DNA of 64,000 nt, taken from contig DOAQ01000036.1 of the NCBI GenBank assembly GCA_003506435.1, forward strand, positions 186,001 to 250,000. The letters are read 5' to 3'. The notes beneath the pieces are model-generated. The model had not been told where the DNA came from, did not search any database, and worked only from the letters and a program-made list of their open reading frames with translations. Positions 37,589 through 47,369 of the stretch are shown piece by piece. How positions within the stretch are numbered: the stretch's first letter is position 1; every line of letters starts with the position of its first letter. The translations under genes were made by a program, and so were the position numbers. Source of the stretch: Prolixibacteraceae bacterium (GTDB lineage Bacteria; Bacteroidota; Bacteroidia; Bacteroidales; Prolixibacteraceae).

Positions 37589-38440
37589 CTACCTGAAATC
37601 TTTCCGGTATTCAGAAGGCGTTTTTCCCATAATCTTTTTGAAGTAATGGTTAAAATTTGCAAGGTTGCTATATCCGCATTCGTAACCAATCGCAGTAATC
37701 TGTTTGTTGGTTTCGGCCAGCAATTTTGCAGCATAACCGACTCGTATCTTTATAACGTATTCCATGAATGTCAGTTTTGTTTTTTTCTTGAAAAAACGGC
37801 AAAACGAGCCGGGCGCCATGTTTAGCAATGCCGCCACTTCCCCGAGTTTCACGTCTTCCTGTATATGCTGAAAGACGTATTCGTAAATCCGGCTTATCTG
37901 CTTAAAATCTTTATCGAACTCAGCAACGCCAATTGGCATTTTCGACAAATATTCCCGGTTTTCACAATTAATCAGCAGATCGAAAATCGTTAGCAAGCCA
38001 ATATAACTTTGAAGACCTTGCTGTTTTGTCAGTTCTTTCAGTATACTTTTAACCTTGCCAACGACATCTCCGTAAAAAAATATACCAGCTTCGGCTTGTT
38101 TTAAAAGATCAATAATCCCTTCCAGTTCGGGTTTGTTAAAAAAATCAGAAGTGATCAGGTTCTCGTAAAAATGGATAACAATACAACTCGGAGGCCTATC
38201 TTCTTCCGTATTCAGTATTTCCCAACAATGGGGCAAATGGGGAGCGAGCAGGACCAGGTCGTCTTTTTCAAAACTTGAAATATTGTTCCCTACAATGCGT
38301 TTTCCTGCTCCCGATAGAATAAAGTTTATTTCAAAATTTTTATGAGAATGAACCCTTGCTGAGTTCTTCTTTAACTCCATTTTTCGGGTTATGAAAGAAT
38401 GTTTGTTGGGAACGTAAATCTGTTCGAATACATATTCCAT
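37589..38440 (-). CDS. AraC family transcriptional regulator
   Basis: 283 residues from the ATG at 38440; the longer frame begins at a TTG (38476) inside the promoter region. The N-terminal half is a cupin-like sensing domain (HSHKNFEINFILSGAGKRIV, LLAPHLPHCWEI). The C-terminal pair of helix-turn-helix motifs is at about 185-283 (VAALLNMAPGSFCRFFKKKTKLTFMEYV ... GYECGYSNLANFNHYFKKIMGKTPSEYRKDF). It is divergent from PUL2, with 172 bp to the sialidase remnant. It is the only regulator at this locus and probably activates PUL2 on binding a sugar. Its leader region is repeated upstream of the intact sialidase gene, which may mark its binding sites. Confidence 0.9.
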   Translation of the reverse strand: MEYVFEQIYVPNKHSFITRKMELKKNSARVHSHKNFEINFILSGAGKRIVGNNISSFEKDDLVLLAPHLPHCWEILNTEEDRPPSCIVIHFYENLITSDFFNKPELEGIIDLLKQAEAGIFFYGDVVGKVKSILKELTKQQGLQSYIGLLTIFDLLINCENREYLSKMPIGVAEFDKDFKQISRIYEYVFQHIQEDVKLGEVAALLNMAPGSFCRFFKKKTKLTFMEYVIKIRVGYAAKLLAETNKQITAIGYECGYSNLANFNHYFKKIMGKTPSEYRKDFR

Positions 38441-38612
38441 TCTGGTATATTTTAACGATGTGTGTAAATATAGCAATTATGGTTCATTGTGAAGGTTAAT
38501 ATTCTATCTATTTCTATTAATATTTGATAGGTCTTTCCGTAATTTTTAGCTTTCCTTTGATGAAGTGAAGATTTTGTAGGGAACGAATAAAGAATGATTA
38601 AATTTTTACAAA
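38441..38612. promoter_or_regulatory. Divergent regulatory region shared with the sialidase gene at 54173
   Basis: This region is similar to 54001-54172. Conserved blocks include ATTTTAACG, GTAAATATAG (38464-38473 and 54022-54031), AATATTTGATAGGTCTTTCC (38519-38538 and 54079-54098, identical) and TTTCCTTTGATGAAGT. TAAATATA, read on the minus strand, could be the araC -7 element. AATATTTG could be the rightward one. The repeated blocks are the best candidates for AraC binding sites. Confidence 0.55.
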
Positions 38613-39026
38613 ATGAAGACCATTTTTTTATTGGCAATCTTCAGTACCTTTTTATTTTCGGCAGCGGACGATCCACGTAAATGGCGGGGAAAATATAAAG
38701 TTTCAACGGATGAGGAGAAATCATGGTCCGAAGGTGTCCGGATACCCGACTATCTTTTAGTTCACATCAAGAATAAACTGAAAATATTGGAGGATGAAAT
38801 TATTTTGTATCCTACCAGCTATGAAACTTCAAAAGGGTGGCTGATATATGTTAAACCTTTAGGCCGGAATTTAGATCATTGGAGAAAAATCGAAATCGAC
38901 AACAATGGCTTAAATGCCATCCGGCCCACGGTTCTCTTTCATAAAGGCGGACGTATTCAACTATTTTGCCGGAACAAAGAAAAGAAAACTGTGATGACCT
39001 GTTTGAATTCACTTTGTCCTCTTTAA
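38613..39026 (+). pseudogene. Internally deleted and C-truncated copy of the sialidase gene at 54173
   Basis: A 137-codon frame. Residues 1-17 (MKTIFLLAIFSTFLFSA) match the signal of the intact 342-residue protein. It then jumps to the part equivalent to residues about 125-230: PRKWRGKYKVSTDEEKSWSEG aligns with PREWWGLYKISTDDGKSWSES, and later PTVLFHKGGRIQL is identical. About 105 residues are missing between them, and the last third is gone, replaced by MTCLNSLCPL. The propeller cannot close, so an active enzyme is unlikely. The upstream region is duplicated too. It lies between araC and the first susC of PUL2. Confidence 0.85.
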
Positions 39027-39313
39027 TTAAAAATCTAACTAAAAGTAAAACAATGCCAAAAATTAAATAATTTATCGGGGAAAGCCTTTACCTTGTATTT
39101 TCCTGCTTAACAGAATCTGAATCGGGAAAAAGACAGGACCATTGAAAAAAAATCTAATGTCTGGATAACAGCAATTTTAAGCAATCCGATTGTGAAAAAT
39201 CGACGTTTTTTAATGCCGGTGGTGTAGTATAAATTTTGGATCATACTATCTTCCAGTTCCGGGAATCTCGCAATAAACTTAAGAATCTAACTAATAATCA
39301 AACTACCAATCTC

Positions 39314-42300
39314 ATGAACAGAAAAATTTCACTAAAAACTTCAAAACGGCTAAGAGTTGCTCTACAGTTCTCTTTCTGTTTTGGCCTCTTATTCTGTTTT
39401 TTGTTTGGGGAGTCAAGTCTGTATGCTTCAGAAAGTACTTTCCAAACAACGACGGGACAAAATCCTGTGCCCAAAAAAGTAAGTGGAGTTGTGCTGGACA
39501 ACAACAGAATCCCTCTGTCTGGTGCAACAATCATTATTAAAGGGACAACCAAGGGTGTAATGGTCGACGCTGACGGAAAATTCACTATTGATGCCAGTGA
39601 TTCGGACGTGCTTGTCGCAAACATGTTGGGATATTCACGAAAAGAAGTTAAAGTGGGTAACGCGGCTTTCGTCGAATTTATTATGGCAGAAGATGTAACA
39701 GAACTTAACGATGTCGTTATTGTTGGTTACGGTATCCAAAAGAAAGCATCAACTGTTGGTGCCATTACTCAAACCAAAGGCGAAGAATTGGTGAAATCCG
39801 GTGGTGCAACGAACATATCATCCGCCCTTTCCGGTATTCTCCCCGGGGTTACAGCTATTCAGGCATCAGGTGAACCTGGTATGGACCACGCAACAATTAC
39901 GATCCGGGGAAAATCGACTTGGGGTAATTCAGACCCACTTGTTTTAGTTGATGGGATCGAACGAAGCTACAACGACCTCGACCCGAATGAAATTGAGTCG
40001 ATTTCGGTATTAAAAGACGCATCAGCAACCGCTGTTTATGGAGTAAAGGGAGCTAATGGTGTCATCCTGATTACTACAAAAAGGGGAAAAGAAGGAGCTA
40101 TCCAGATTAACTTTACTTCAAACTTCGGGCTGAAACAAACTACGCGGCACTATGACTATGTTGACCATGTATCTGCAATGTATATCGCGAATGAAGCGAA
40201 TATCGCCGAGCAGGCATGGAACGTGATATACAGCGAACAATACATCGACAACTGGCGCTACAAAAAAAGCCAGTACTATTATCCCGAACTCGACTGGAGT
40301 GAACTGCTTTATAAAGATTTTGCCCCCAGCCAGCAATATAACCTGAATTTATCAGGAGGGTCATCGTTCGTAAAATATTTTGCATCGGTAGGTTATATGA
40401 AAGATGACGATATTTTCAAAACGGAAAAACAGCCTGAATATGACCCTCGTTTTTATTACGAAAGATATAACTACCGTACGAACCTCGACATGAACATTTC
40501 AAAAACAACCGTCCTTTCGGTAAACCTTTCTGGCGACATTTCAATCCGCAACAGGACTTTGGGTACTTTCGACGGAGACCCGTTTACCAACTCGGCAAAC
40601 AACGAACAATTATTCGAATACATCTACGGGACACCAAATTACGAATTCCCGGTCAGGTACGAAGACGGTATGGTTGCCCAAACTGCCCGCGGACCGGAAT
40701 GGAACCCGATATTAAATCTGAATTACCAGGGATCGGCTACCCTTAAATCAAGCCAATTGTTCTCCGATGTTATTGTGAAACAAGATATGGATGCCATTCT
40801 AAAAGGATTGAGTGCAAAAGCACAAATTTCTTACAATACGACTTATGCCTACTACCGGATTATTGATAAGGATATACAAACGAGATATCAGGCAGACGAA
40901 AATACGGAACCAATTTATTCTCCTGCAGAGGATTATGTCGAGAAACCTGCAACCTACGGCGGCGAAACCCTGCTGACATACGACCGTGACTTTTATTATG
41001 AAGCATCATTGAGTTACGCCCGTTTATTCGGCAAGCATGATGTAACCGCTTTGGGACTTTTCAACCGCAGAAAACGGGAAGAAAATACCGATTTTCCATA
41101 TTATGAAGAAAGCTGGGTTGGACGTACCACTTACAATTTCGATAACCGTTATTTTGCCGAATTCAACTGTGCATATACCGGTTCTGAAAAATTTGCACCT
41201 GGCAAACGTTTTGGTTTTTTCCCGTCAATGGCCGCTGGCTGGATGATAACTGAAGAACCATTTTTCAAAGCGCTTAATCTTTCAAAAATTATCAACAGCG
41301 CAAAAGTAAGATATTCATACGGCGAAGTCGGGAGTGACAGGGGCGCTTCGCGTTTTACGTATGTTACCGACTACTCTTCGGGAAGTTATGTTTCGTTTGG
41401 CAGCGAACAGGCTTACAACGATTATGTCCTTTATTATGAAGGTGGCGCAGCCAACGTCAACGCGACATGGGAATCAACAACCAAAAAGAATTTGGGTTTC
41501 GAATTAGGGCTTGTCGACAAACTAAGTATCGTTATCGACCTTTTTAAAGAAAACAGGGAAAATATCCTGATGCGCCGCGACAATACTACGCCTGTCTGGT
41601 TCGGGCAAACAGCCCCTTATGCCAATGTGGGTCGGACGAAAAACCACGGCTATGAGATCGAAGCCAACTGGCGCGATAAAATCAACGATAAACTTTCCTA
41701 TTTTGTGAAAGCAGGTTTATCTTTTCAGGAAAACCGGGTCATTTATCGTGACGATCCAATGTTCCGACTCGACTACCAAAAGGCCGCAAACAAACCTATC
41801 GGGTACTCCACGAGACTGCAACAATCAGACATACTCGGGAGTTGGAACGACGTTTATAATTATACGGCTTCTGCATACCAAAACAGCTACAGGATACCGG
41901 GCGATTTTGCCTATAATGACTACAACGGCGATGGGGTAATCGACGAAAACGACAAAGTTCCCTCAAGTATAACGGGAACTCCGGCTTATACCTTTTCGCT
42001 GAATTTCGGGTTCAAATACAAAAATTTCGACTTCAGGGCTCTTTTTTACGGGGTTGCCGAAGTTGAAAAAAGACTTCCGGGTGGTTTGCTTTGGGATTTT
42101 AATGCGACTTATACAACCGTTTGGAAACAAAACCTGGATTATTGGTCTGAAACTAATTTGGATGCTACTCAACCAAGGGAATCAATCAAGCTAACTTCAC
42201 ACAATCACCAAACTTCAACCTATGGAGTTATGGATGCTTCATATATCCGGCTAAAGACGGTCGAAATGAGCTATAATATCAAATCGGCTTCAATGAAAAA

Positions 42301-42454
42301 ATATTTTGGGATCGAAAATTTCCAACTCTACCTGAACGGGAACAATCTGTTGACTTTTACCTCATTCGACGACAGGCTCGACCCTGAAGCAGCGAGTACT
42401 TCTGTCTATCCGCTCACAAAGAGATACAATCTTGGATTCAGAATTTCATTCTAA
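39314..42454 (+). CDS. SusC/RagA family TonB-dependent transporter (PUL2, first copy)
   Basis: The frame opens at a TTG (39236). The ATG at 39314 gives 1046 residues with a basic start and a signal ending SSLYAS. There is no STN domain, so no direct sigma signalling, in line with AraC control. A CarboxypepD_reg-like domain (VSGVVLDNNRIPLSGATIIIKG) leads to the plug (LVLVDGIERS, VLKDASATAVYGVKGANGVILITTKRG) and a barrel ending RYNLGFRISF. It resembles the PUL1 SusC at 16903 beyond the STN domain. It pairs with the SusD 19 bp downstream to import the PUL2 oligosaccharide. Confidence 0.94.
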   Translation: MNRKISLKTSKRLRVALQFSFCFGLLFCFLFGESSLYASESTFQTTTGQNPVPKKVSGVVLDNNRIPLSGATIIIKGTTKGVMVDADGKFTIDASDSDVLVANMLGYSRKEVKVGNAAFVEFIMAEDVTELNDVVIVGYGIQKKASTVGAITQTKGEELVKSGGATNISSALSGILPGVTAIQASGEPGMDHATITIRGKSTWGNSDPLVLVDGIERSYNDLDPNEIESISVLKDASATAVYGVKGANGVILITTKRGKEGAIQINFTSNFGLKQTTRHYDYVDHVSAMYIANEANIAEQAWNVIYSEQYIDNWRYKKSQYYYPELDWSELLYKDFAPSQQYNLNLSGGSSFVKYFASVGYMKDDDIFKTEKQPEYDPRFYYERYNYRTNLDMNISKTTVLSVNLSGDISIRNRTLGTFDGDPFTNSANNEQLFEYIYGTPNYEFPVRYEDGMVAQTARGPEWNPILNLNYQGSATLKSSQLFSDVIVKQDMDAILKGLSAKAQISYNTTYAYYRIIDKDIQTRYQADENTEPIYSPAEDYVEKPATYGGETLLTYDRDFYYEASLSYARLFGKHDVTALGLFNRRKREENTDFPYYEESWVGRTTYNFDNRYFAEFNCAYTGSEKFAPGKRFGFFPSMAAGWMITEEPFFKALNLSKIINSAKVRYSYGEVGSDRGASRFTYVTDYSSGSYVSFGSEQAYNDYVLYYEGGAANVNATWESTTKKNLGFELGLVDKLSIVIDLFKENRENILMRRDNTTPVWFGQTAPYANVGRTKNHGYEIEANWRDKINDKLSYFVKAGLSFQENRVIYRDDPMFRLDYQKAANKPIGYSTRLQQSDILGSWNDVYNYTASAYQNSYRIPGDFAYNDYNGDGVIDENDKVPSSITGTPAYTFSLNFGFKYKNFDFRALFYGVAEVEKRLPGGLLWDFNATYTTVWKQNLDYWSETNLDATQPRESIKLTSHNHQTSTYGVMDASYIRLKTVEMSYNIKSASMKKYFGIENFQLYLNGNNLLTFTSFDDRLDPEAASTSVYPLTKRYNLGFRISF

Positions 42455-42473
42455 ACGACTAATACTAAGTAAA

Positions 42474-44258
42474 ATGAGAAATAAATTTATTATATGCCTG
42501 TTGTCAGCCACTCTTCTGTTTTCCTGTGAAGAATATCTTGACAAATCCCCCGATATGGGATTGACAGACGATGAAGTTTTTTCAACTTACCTTTCGTTCA
42601 GAGGAGTGTTGGATAAAGTATATGTACTCAATACAGACTGGCTCAATGCAACACATGCCGGTTCACGTTTCTGTATGGGCGACGAAGGTATCACCACTGC
42701 CAGTGGTTCGATTACCCGTGATATGATGAGTGGAAACTACAAATCGTCCAACACGAACCTTGAAATCGGCTGGTATACATCGCAGAGTATGAGCTCGGTA
42801 GCAAATGCCTCCATCCCGATGATTGTAATGGCTATGCGCAACCTCCGGACAGTCAATTTATGTATTGAGCGTATCGATGAAATCCAGGATGCAACACAAG
42901 AGCAAAAAAACGAACTTTTAGGTCAGGCCTATTTTTTCAGGGCCTCGAACTACTTTGAGATAATCCGCCGTTGGGGAGGGATGTTCCTTTTCGATAAAGT
43001 TTTTACCCCTGATTCAGACATGGACCTTCCCCGCCTTACTTACCACGAATCGACAGATTGGTTGGTTAGCGACCTAAATAAAGCATACGAATTATTGCCA
43101 ACCCAGTGGGACGAAGCACAAAAAGGGCGTGTTACCAAAGCTGCTGCACTGGCACTAAAAGGAATGGCATTACTCTACTCGGCAAGCCCAAGTATGTGTC
43201 CTGAAAATAGTTTTACTTCTTACAATACTGATATTTGCAAGAAAGCGGCTACCGCTTCATGGGAAGCTATCAAATTTATTAACGAAACAGGTTGTAACCG
43301 CCTGATCCCTGGCACAACAATGGAAAGTTATCTTTCGATATTCTATAACCGTACAAAACTAGCCAGCGATGAAGCTATTTTTTACCAGATCTTCCCCGGG
43401 GGGAAAAGGCCAATATCGCACTGGAATGCAAATGTTGTAGTCAATAAAATGTGTGCAGCCAATGTCCATTGTGCAGCTCCCACCCAAAATATTGTCGACC
43501 TGTTCGAAATGAAAAACGGTTTGCCTGTTAAAGCCACAGGGTCTACCTATAACGATCAGGACCCCTACACCAATCGCGACCCCCGTTTCTACTACGACAT
43601 TATTTACAATATGATCAAGTGGGGAGTAAACGCCGGTGTGGACAACTACATGGAATTATGGGAAGCAAATACCTTCGATAAAAAACAGTCAAAGTGGATG
43701 CAGGCCCTTGTTTCTACAAAATATCAGCCCCGCAACGCTTATCTTGTCCGGAAATTGTGGCCTGAAACCTGCAATGTATGGCAGAACGACTACAATTACC
43801 AGCAACCATCCATCTATATCCGTTTTGCACAACTCTATTTAGATTTTGCCGAAGCGGCAAATGAAGCATACGGACCTACTACTGTTGTCCCGGGTACTAC
43901 CATGTCGGCTGTTGATGCGATTAATATTATCCGTGCAAGAGTTGGCGCTGTGCCTGTACGCAGCGAATTCACCGTAAGCAAAGAGGTTTTCCGTGACAGG
44001 ATACGCAACGAACGTGGTGTCGAACTCATATTTGAGGGACACCGCTGGTATGATATCCGCAGGTGGAGAATTGCAGAAAATGCCCTCAAGGAAATCTATA
44101 AAGTATACATCACCCGTACCGGTGCCACATCATTCAAATACGAATATATCCTGGCACCAACCTACCAATATACGTTCGAAGAAAAACATTATTGGTATCC
44201 GCTCCCGAAAACCGAAATGGAGATGATGGCAAATGTGGAACAAAATCCGGGCTGGTAG
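42474..44258 (+). CDS. SusD/RagB family lipoprotein (PUL2, first copy)
   Basis: 594 residues from the ATG at 42474 (the TTG at 42432 would overlap susC). The signal MRNKFIICLLSATLLFSC gives a lipidated Cys18. Family marks: LLGQAYFFRASNYFEIIRRWGG, DPYTNRDPRFYYDIIYN, RIRNERGVELIFEGHRWYDIRRW and the terminal NPGW. It forms the surface lid of the SusC encoded just upstream. Its layout and ends resemble the first SusD of PUL1 (15077-16891). Confidence 0.93.
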   Translation: MRNKFIICLLSATLLFSCEEYLDKSPDMGLTDDEVFSTYLSFRGVLDKVYVLNTDWLNATHAGSRFCMGDEGITTASGSITRDMMSGNYKSSNTNLEIGWYTSQSMSSVANASIPMIVMAMRNLRTVNLCIERIDEIQDATQEQKNELLGQAYFFRASNYFEIIRRWGGMFLFDKVFTPDSDMDLPRLTYHESTDWLVSDLNKAYELLPTQWDEAQKGRVTKAAALALKGMALLYSASPSMCPENSFTSYNTDICKKAATASWEAIKFINETGCNRLIPGTTMESYLSIFYNRTKLASDEAIFYQIFPGGKRPISHWNANVVVNKMCAANVHCAAPTQNIVDLFEMKNGLPVKATGSTYNDQDPYTNRDPRFYYDIIYNMIKWGVNAGVDNYMELWEANTFDKKQSKWMQALVSTKYQPRNAYLVRKLWPETCNVWQNDYNYQQPSIYIRFAQLYLDFAEAANEAYGPTTVVPGTTMSAVDAINIIRARVGAVPVRSEFTVSKEVFRDRIRNERGVELIFEGHRWYDIRRWRIAENALKEIYKVYITRTGATSFKYEYILAPTYQYTFEEKHYWYPLPKTEMEMMANVEQNPGW

Positions 44259-44291
44259 TAATACTGATATTAACAATGAAAAATGTATAAT

Positions 44292-47200
44292 ATGAAAACA
44301 AAATATATTTCGGTTGCCTTTTTCACAATGTTGATGGCTATTTTTTTCATGCCGGCAACATTTGCACAAAGCAATAATGTCAGGGAAGGTTCAACTTCAA
44401 AATTAAATGCGATAGTTGTGGATGAATCAGGCCAACCTGTTGCCAATGCCCTGGTTGCTGTTGGCGAAGGTATTGCCTTGGTAAAAACTGATTCAAACGG
44501 AGAGTTTACCATCGTTGCTCCTAAAAATTGCATGTTGACTATATCAGCCGATAATCTTGAAACCGCCTGTCTCAATTCAAATCTCATCACACAGGGGAAA
44601 AAGATTGTGCTGGTCAAAAAGCCCGCCGGACTTTCGGAAAAAGACCTGGTTGAAATGCCTTTCAGAAAAATGTACAAAAGAGAGATTGTCGGTGCGGTAA
44701 GTACAGTCACTGAGGAAATGATCGGGTTATCGAACCAGACTTCGCTGATAAATGCCCTTGCCGGTAAAGTGGCAGGGCTAAACGTAACCGTAGTTCCATC
44801 GGGGCCGCTGGAAAGTGTGTCGATCTGGAATATCCGCGGGCTCTCGCGTTCAGCTTCCGGTAATGACCCACTGGTTATTGTCGATGGAATTGAACGGAAC
44901 ATTGGCGACCTGATGCCGGAGGAAGTTGAATCGATATCCGTTCTGAAAGATATTACTTCAAAAATGCTTTACGGCCCTAAGGCTGCAAACGGCGTGATCA
45001 TCATCAAGACCAAGCGTGGCTTAAAATTCACCCGCGACCGGCAAATATCAGTCGAATACGGGATACAGTTGCCAACAGCACTTCCCGAATATTTAAGCTC
45101 GGTTGACTATGCCACCATGTATAACCAGGCAAGAGCCAACGACGGGTTAAGCGCCTATTACTCACAAAAACAAATTGAAGGGTATACGAGTGGCACAAAT
45201 CCAATGCTTTACCCAAACAGCGATCTTCAGGATATTCTCTTCAACAAAAGTATGAATTACCGTAAAGCAACGGCACAATTCAGAGGCGGTAACGACATTG
45301 TCCAGTACTATGTCAATGCTTCGTACCTGGGCGGCGGCGGATACGAGGTTGGTAAAAACAGCAATTTGCCCAACCGGTTTGTCTTGCGTGCAAACCTCGA
45401 TTTTAAAGTCACCGACTGGCTCTCGGCATTTGTCGACATATCGGGAAGGATGGATTTCAGGAATACAAACTATACATCTGCCAATACAATATTCACTATG
45501 GCTTCGGAGCAGCGGCCAAACGAATACCCTGTTTGGGTGAGTATGCCTGAAACATCCGACCTTATTTATTACGGGGCCGGCGAATATGCTCATTTAAGTT
45601 CTGCCAAACAAAACGTTTATGCCGAAGTAATGTCGGGTGGATTAAGGGAAAATACCGTAAGGAAAGGGCAAACCAACCTGGGGTTCAACCTGGACCTGAA
45701 CCAGTACCTCAAAGGGCTAACGGCAAAGGCGTTCGTGACATTAGACACCTACAATTTTCTCTCGTTAGGTAAAAACGAAGATTTCGATTCATACCGCCCG
45801 GTTTATTCCACAGACTCAAACGGCAATACGATCATTTCAAGCCTGGAACGGATGTCTGTCGAAAAACAGGTTGCTTCGCTCTCAAAACTCGACCATGATT
45901 ACTACAGAAATTACGGTTATTTCGGGCAACTGAGCTACGACAACACTTTCGCCGGAGTTCATAAACTTCAGTCCGATTTAATTTTTTTCCAAAGTAAAAG
46001 GGAAATATACAATACCCCACAGGATGACGTAAACCTAACTTTCGGGATGAGGACAAATTACGCTTTCGACAACAGGATTGTCGCTGAATTGGATATGGCT
46101 CTGATGGGAAGTTCAAAATTTGCAAAAAACCACCGTTACGGATTCTTCCCTGCCGCCGGGCTGGGCTGGGTCATTTCGGAGGAAGATTTTTTCACCAAAA
46201 GCCAAACACTGAATTATCTTAAACTGAAAGCCAGTACCGGGTTGATCGGAATTGACCGTTATGTCGGAGACTATCGTTTTGAAGAAAGGTACAGTTACGA
46301 AGGTACTGTTTATTTCGGGCCCAATGCAGCCGACAAAGTTACTTTAACAAACCTTGTAAATAGTGCGAATCCCGACCTTACCTGGGAGAAATCGTTAGAG
46401 TTTAACTTTTCGGCTGAAGCAATGCTTTTCGATAATAAACTTTCTGCAGAACTCAGTTATTTCAATACGCTCCGTTATGATATTATAAATGCTATTAGCA
46501 ATTTCAGCCAAATAACCGGAAATGTCAATTTTTACAGGAACTACGAGAAAGTAGGAAATCAGGGCATTGAAACCGACTTTAAATTTTCAGATCAGATTGG
46601 CGAATTAAAATACTCGGTTGGCGCTAATTTTATCTGGAGCAAAGCAAAAAAAATCAGGGCAAACGAAGCTGCCGGATTAGCTGAAAACCGCAGAGCTGAA
46701 GGGAAAGCGCTCGATACGTATTTTGGCATGCAAACACAAGGGCTGTTTACTTCGCAGAGTGAAATAGGATCGTCCACGTTCCAAAATCTTGGGGCTGTTT
46801 CTGTTGGCGATATTCAATACATCAATAACAACGGAGACCAGGTTATCGACAAAAACGACATGGTTGCAGTAGGCAATTCCTATCCGAGGTTACAGGCAGG
46901 GTTAAACATCAACCTCAGTTACAAACATTTTGAACTTGCCTTATCTGGTTCAGGCAAATTCGGGTACGACATCTACACCTCGAATTCCTATTACTGGATG
47001 GACGAAACCGATAAATATTCGGCATTTGTATATAATTACTACAATCCCTCAACCGGCGAGGGCAAATACCCGGCCCTTACCAGTAAAAAACATTCGAACA
47101 ATTTTATCAGCTCCGATTTATGGATGCAAAGCGGTAGTTTCTTTAAACTCAGGGATACCATGTTCAGCTATACTTTTACAGGAAATAAAGTTAGCAAAGC

Positions 47201-47351
47201 CGGGTTAAAACAAGTTAAACTGTTTATACGTGGCTCTAATCTGCTCACTATAACATCGTTCAAAGACCTCGATCCTGAAAACATCAATGCTGGTATTACA
47301 AGTTACCCGTTTTTCAGAACTGTTACCGGGGGAATTAATGTTGTATTTTAA
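44292..47351 (+). CDS. SusC/RagA family TonB-dependent transporter (PUL2, second copy)
   Basis: 1019 residues from the ATG at 44292, which begins the signal MKTKYISVAFFTMLMAIFF ... FAQ; an ATG 9 bp earlier is possible. A short CarboxypepD_reg-like domain is followed by the plug (LVIVDGIERN, VLKDITSKMLYGPKAANGVIIIKTKRG) and the barrel. It has no STN domain. MLYG in place of the common AVYG in the plug is shared with the second SusC of PUL1 (SSMLYGNAAVNG), so the two second copies look orthologous in position and sequence. The plug here keeps a full-length loop around NIRG that the PUL1 copy has lost. It pairs with the SusD 18 bp downstream. Confidence 0.93.
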   Translation: MKTKYISVAFFTMLMAIFFMPATFAQSNNVREGSTSKLNAIVVDESGQPVANALVAVGEGIALVKTDSNGEFTIVAPKNCMLTISADNLETACLNSNLITQGKKIVLVKKPAGLSEKDLVEMPFRKMYKREIVGAVSTVTEEMIGLSNQTSLINALAGKVAGLNVTVVPSGPLESVSIWNIRGLSRSASGNDPLVIVDGIERNIGDLMPEEVESISVLKDITSKMLYGPKAANGVIIIKTKRGLKFTRDRQISVEYGIQLPTALPEYLSSVDYATMYNQARANDGLSAYYSQKQIEGYTSGTNPMLYPNSDLQDILFNKSMNYRKATAQFRGGNDIVQYYVNASYLGGGGYEVGKNSNLPNRFVLRANLDFKVTDWLSAFVDISGRMDFRNTNYTSANTIFTMASEQRPNEYPVWVSMPETSDLIYYGAGEYAHLSSAKQNVYAEVMSGGLRENTVRKGQTNLGFNLDLNQYLKGLTAKAFVTLDTYNFLSLGKNEDFDSYRPVYSTDSNGNTIISSLERMSVEKQVASLSKLDHDYYRNYGYFGQLSYDNTFAGVHKLQSDLIFFQSKREIYNTPQDDVNLTFGMRTNYAFDNRIVAELDMALMGSSKFAKNHRYGFFPAAGLGWVISEEDFFTKSQTLNYLKLKASTGLIGIDRYVGDYRFEERYSYEGTVYFGPNAADKVTLTNLVNSANPDLTWEKSLEFNFSAEAMLFDNKLSAELSYFNTLRYDIINAISNFSQITGNVNFYRNYEKVGNQGIETDFKFSDQIGELKYSVGANFIWSKAKKIRANEAAGLAENRRAEGKALDTYFGMQTQGLFTSQSEIGSSTFQNLGAVSVGDIQYINNNGDQVIDKNDMVAVGNSYPRLQAGLNINLSYKHFELALSGSGKFGYDIYTSNSYYWMDETDKYSAFVYNYYNPSTGEGKYPALTSKKHSNNFISSDLWMQSGSFFKLRDTMFSYTFTGNKVSKAGLKQVKLFIRGSNLLTITSFKDLDPENINAGITSYPFFRTVTGGINVVF

Positions 47352-47369
47352 CCGATAAAAACACGAATT

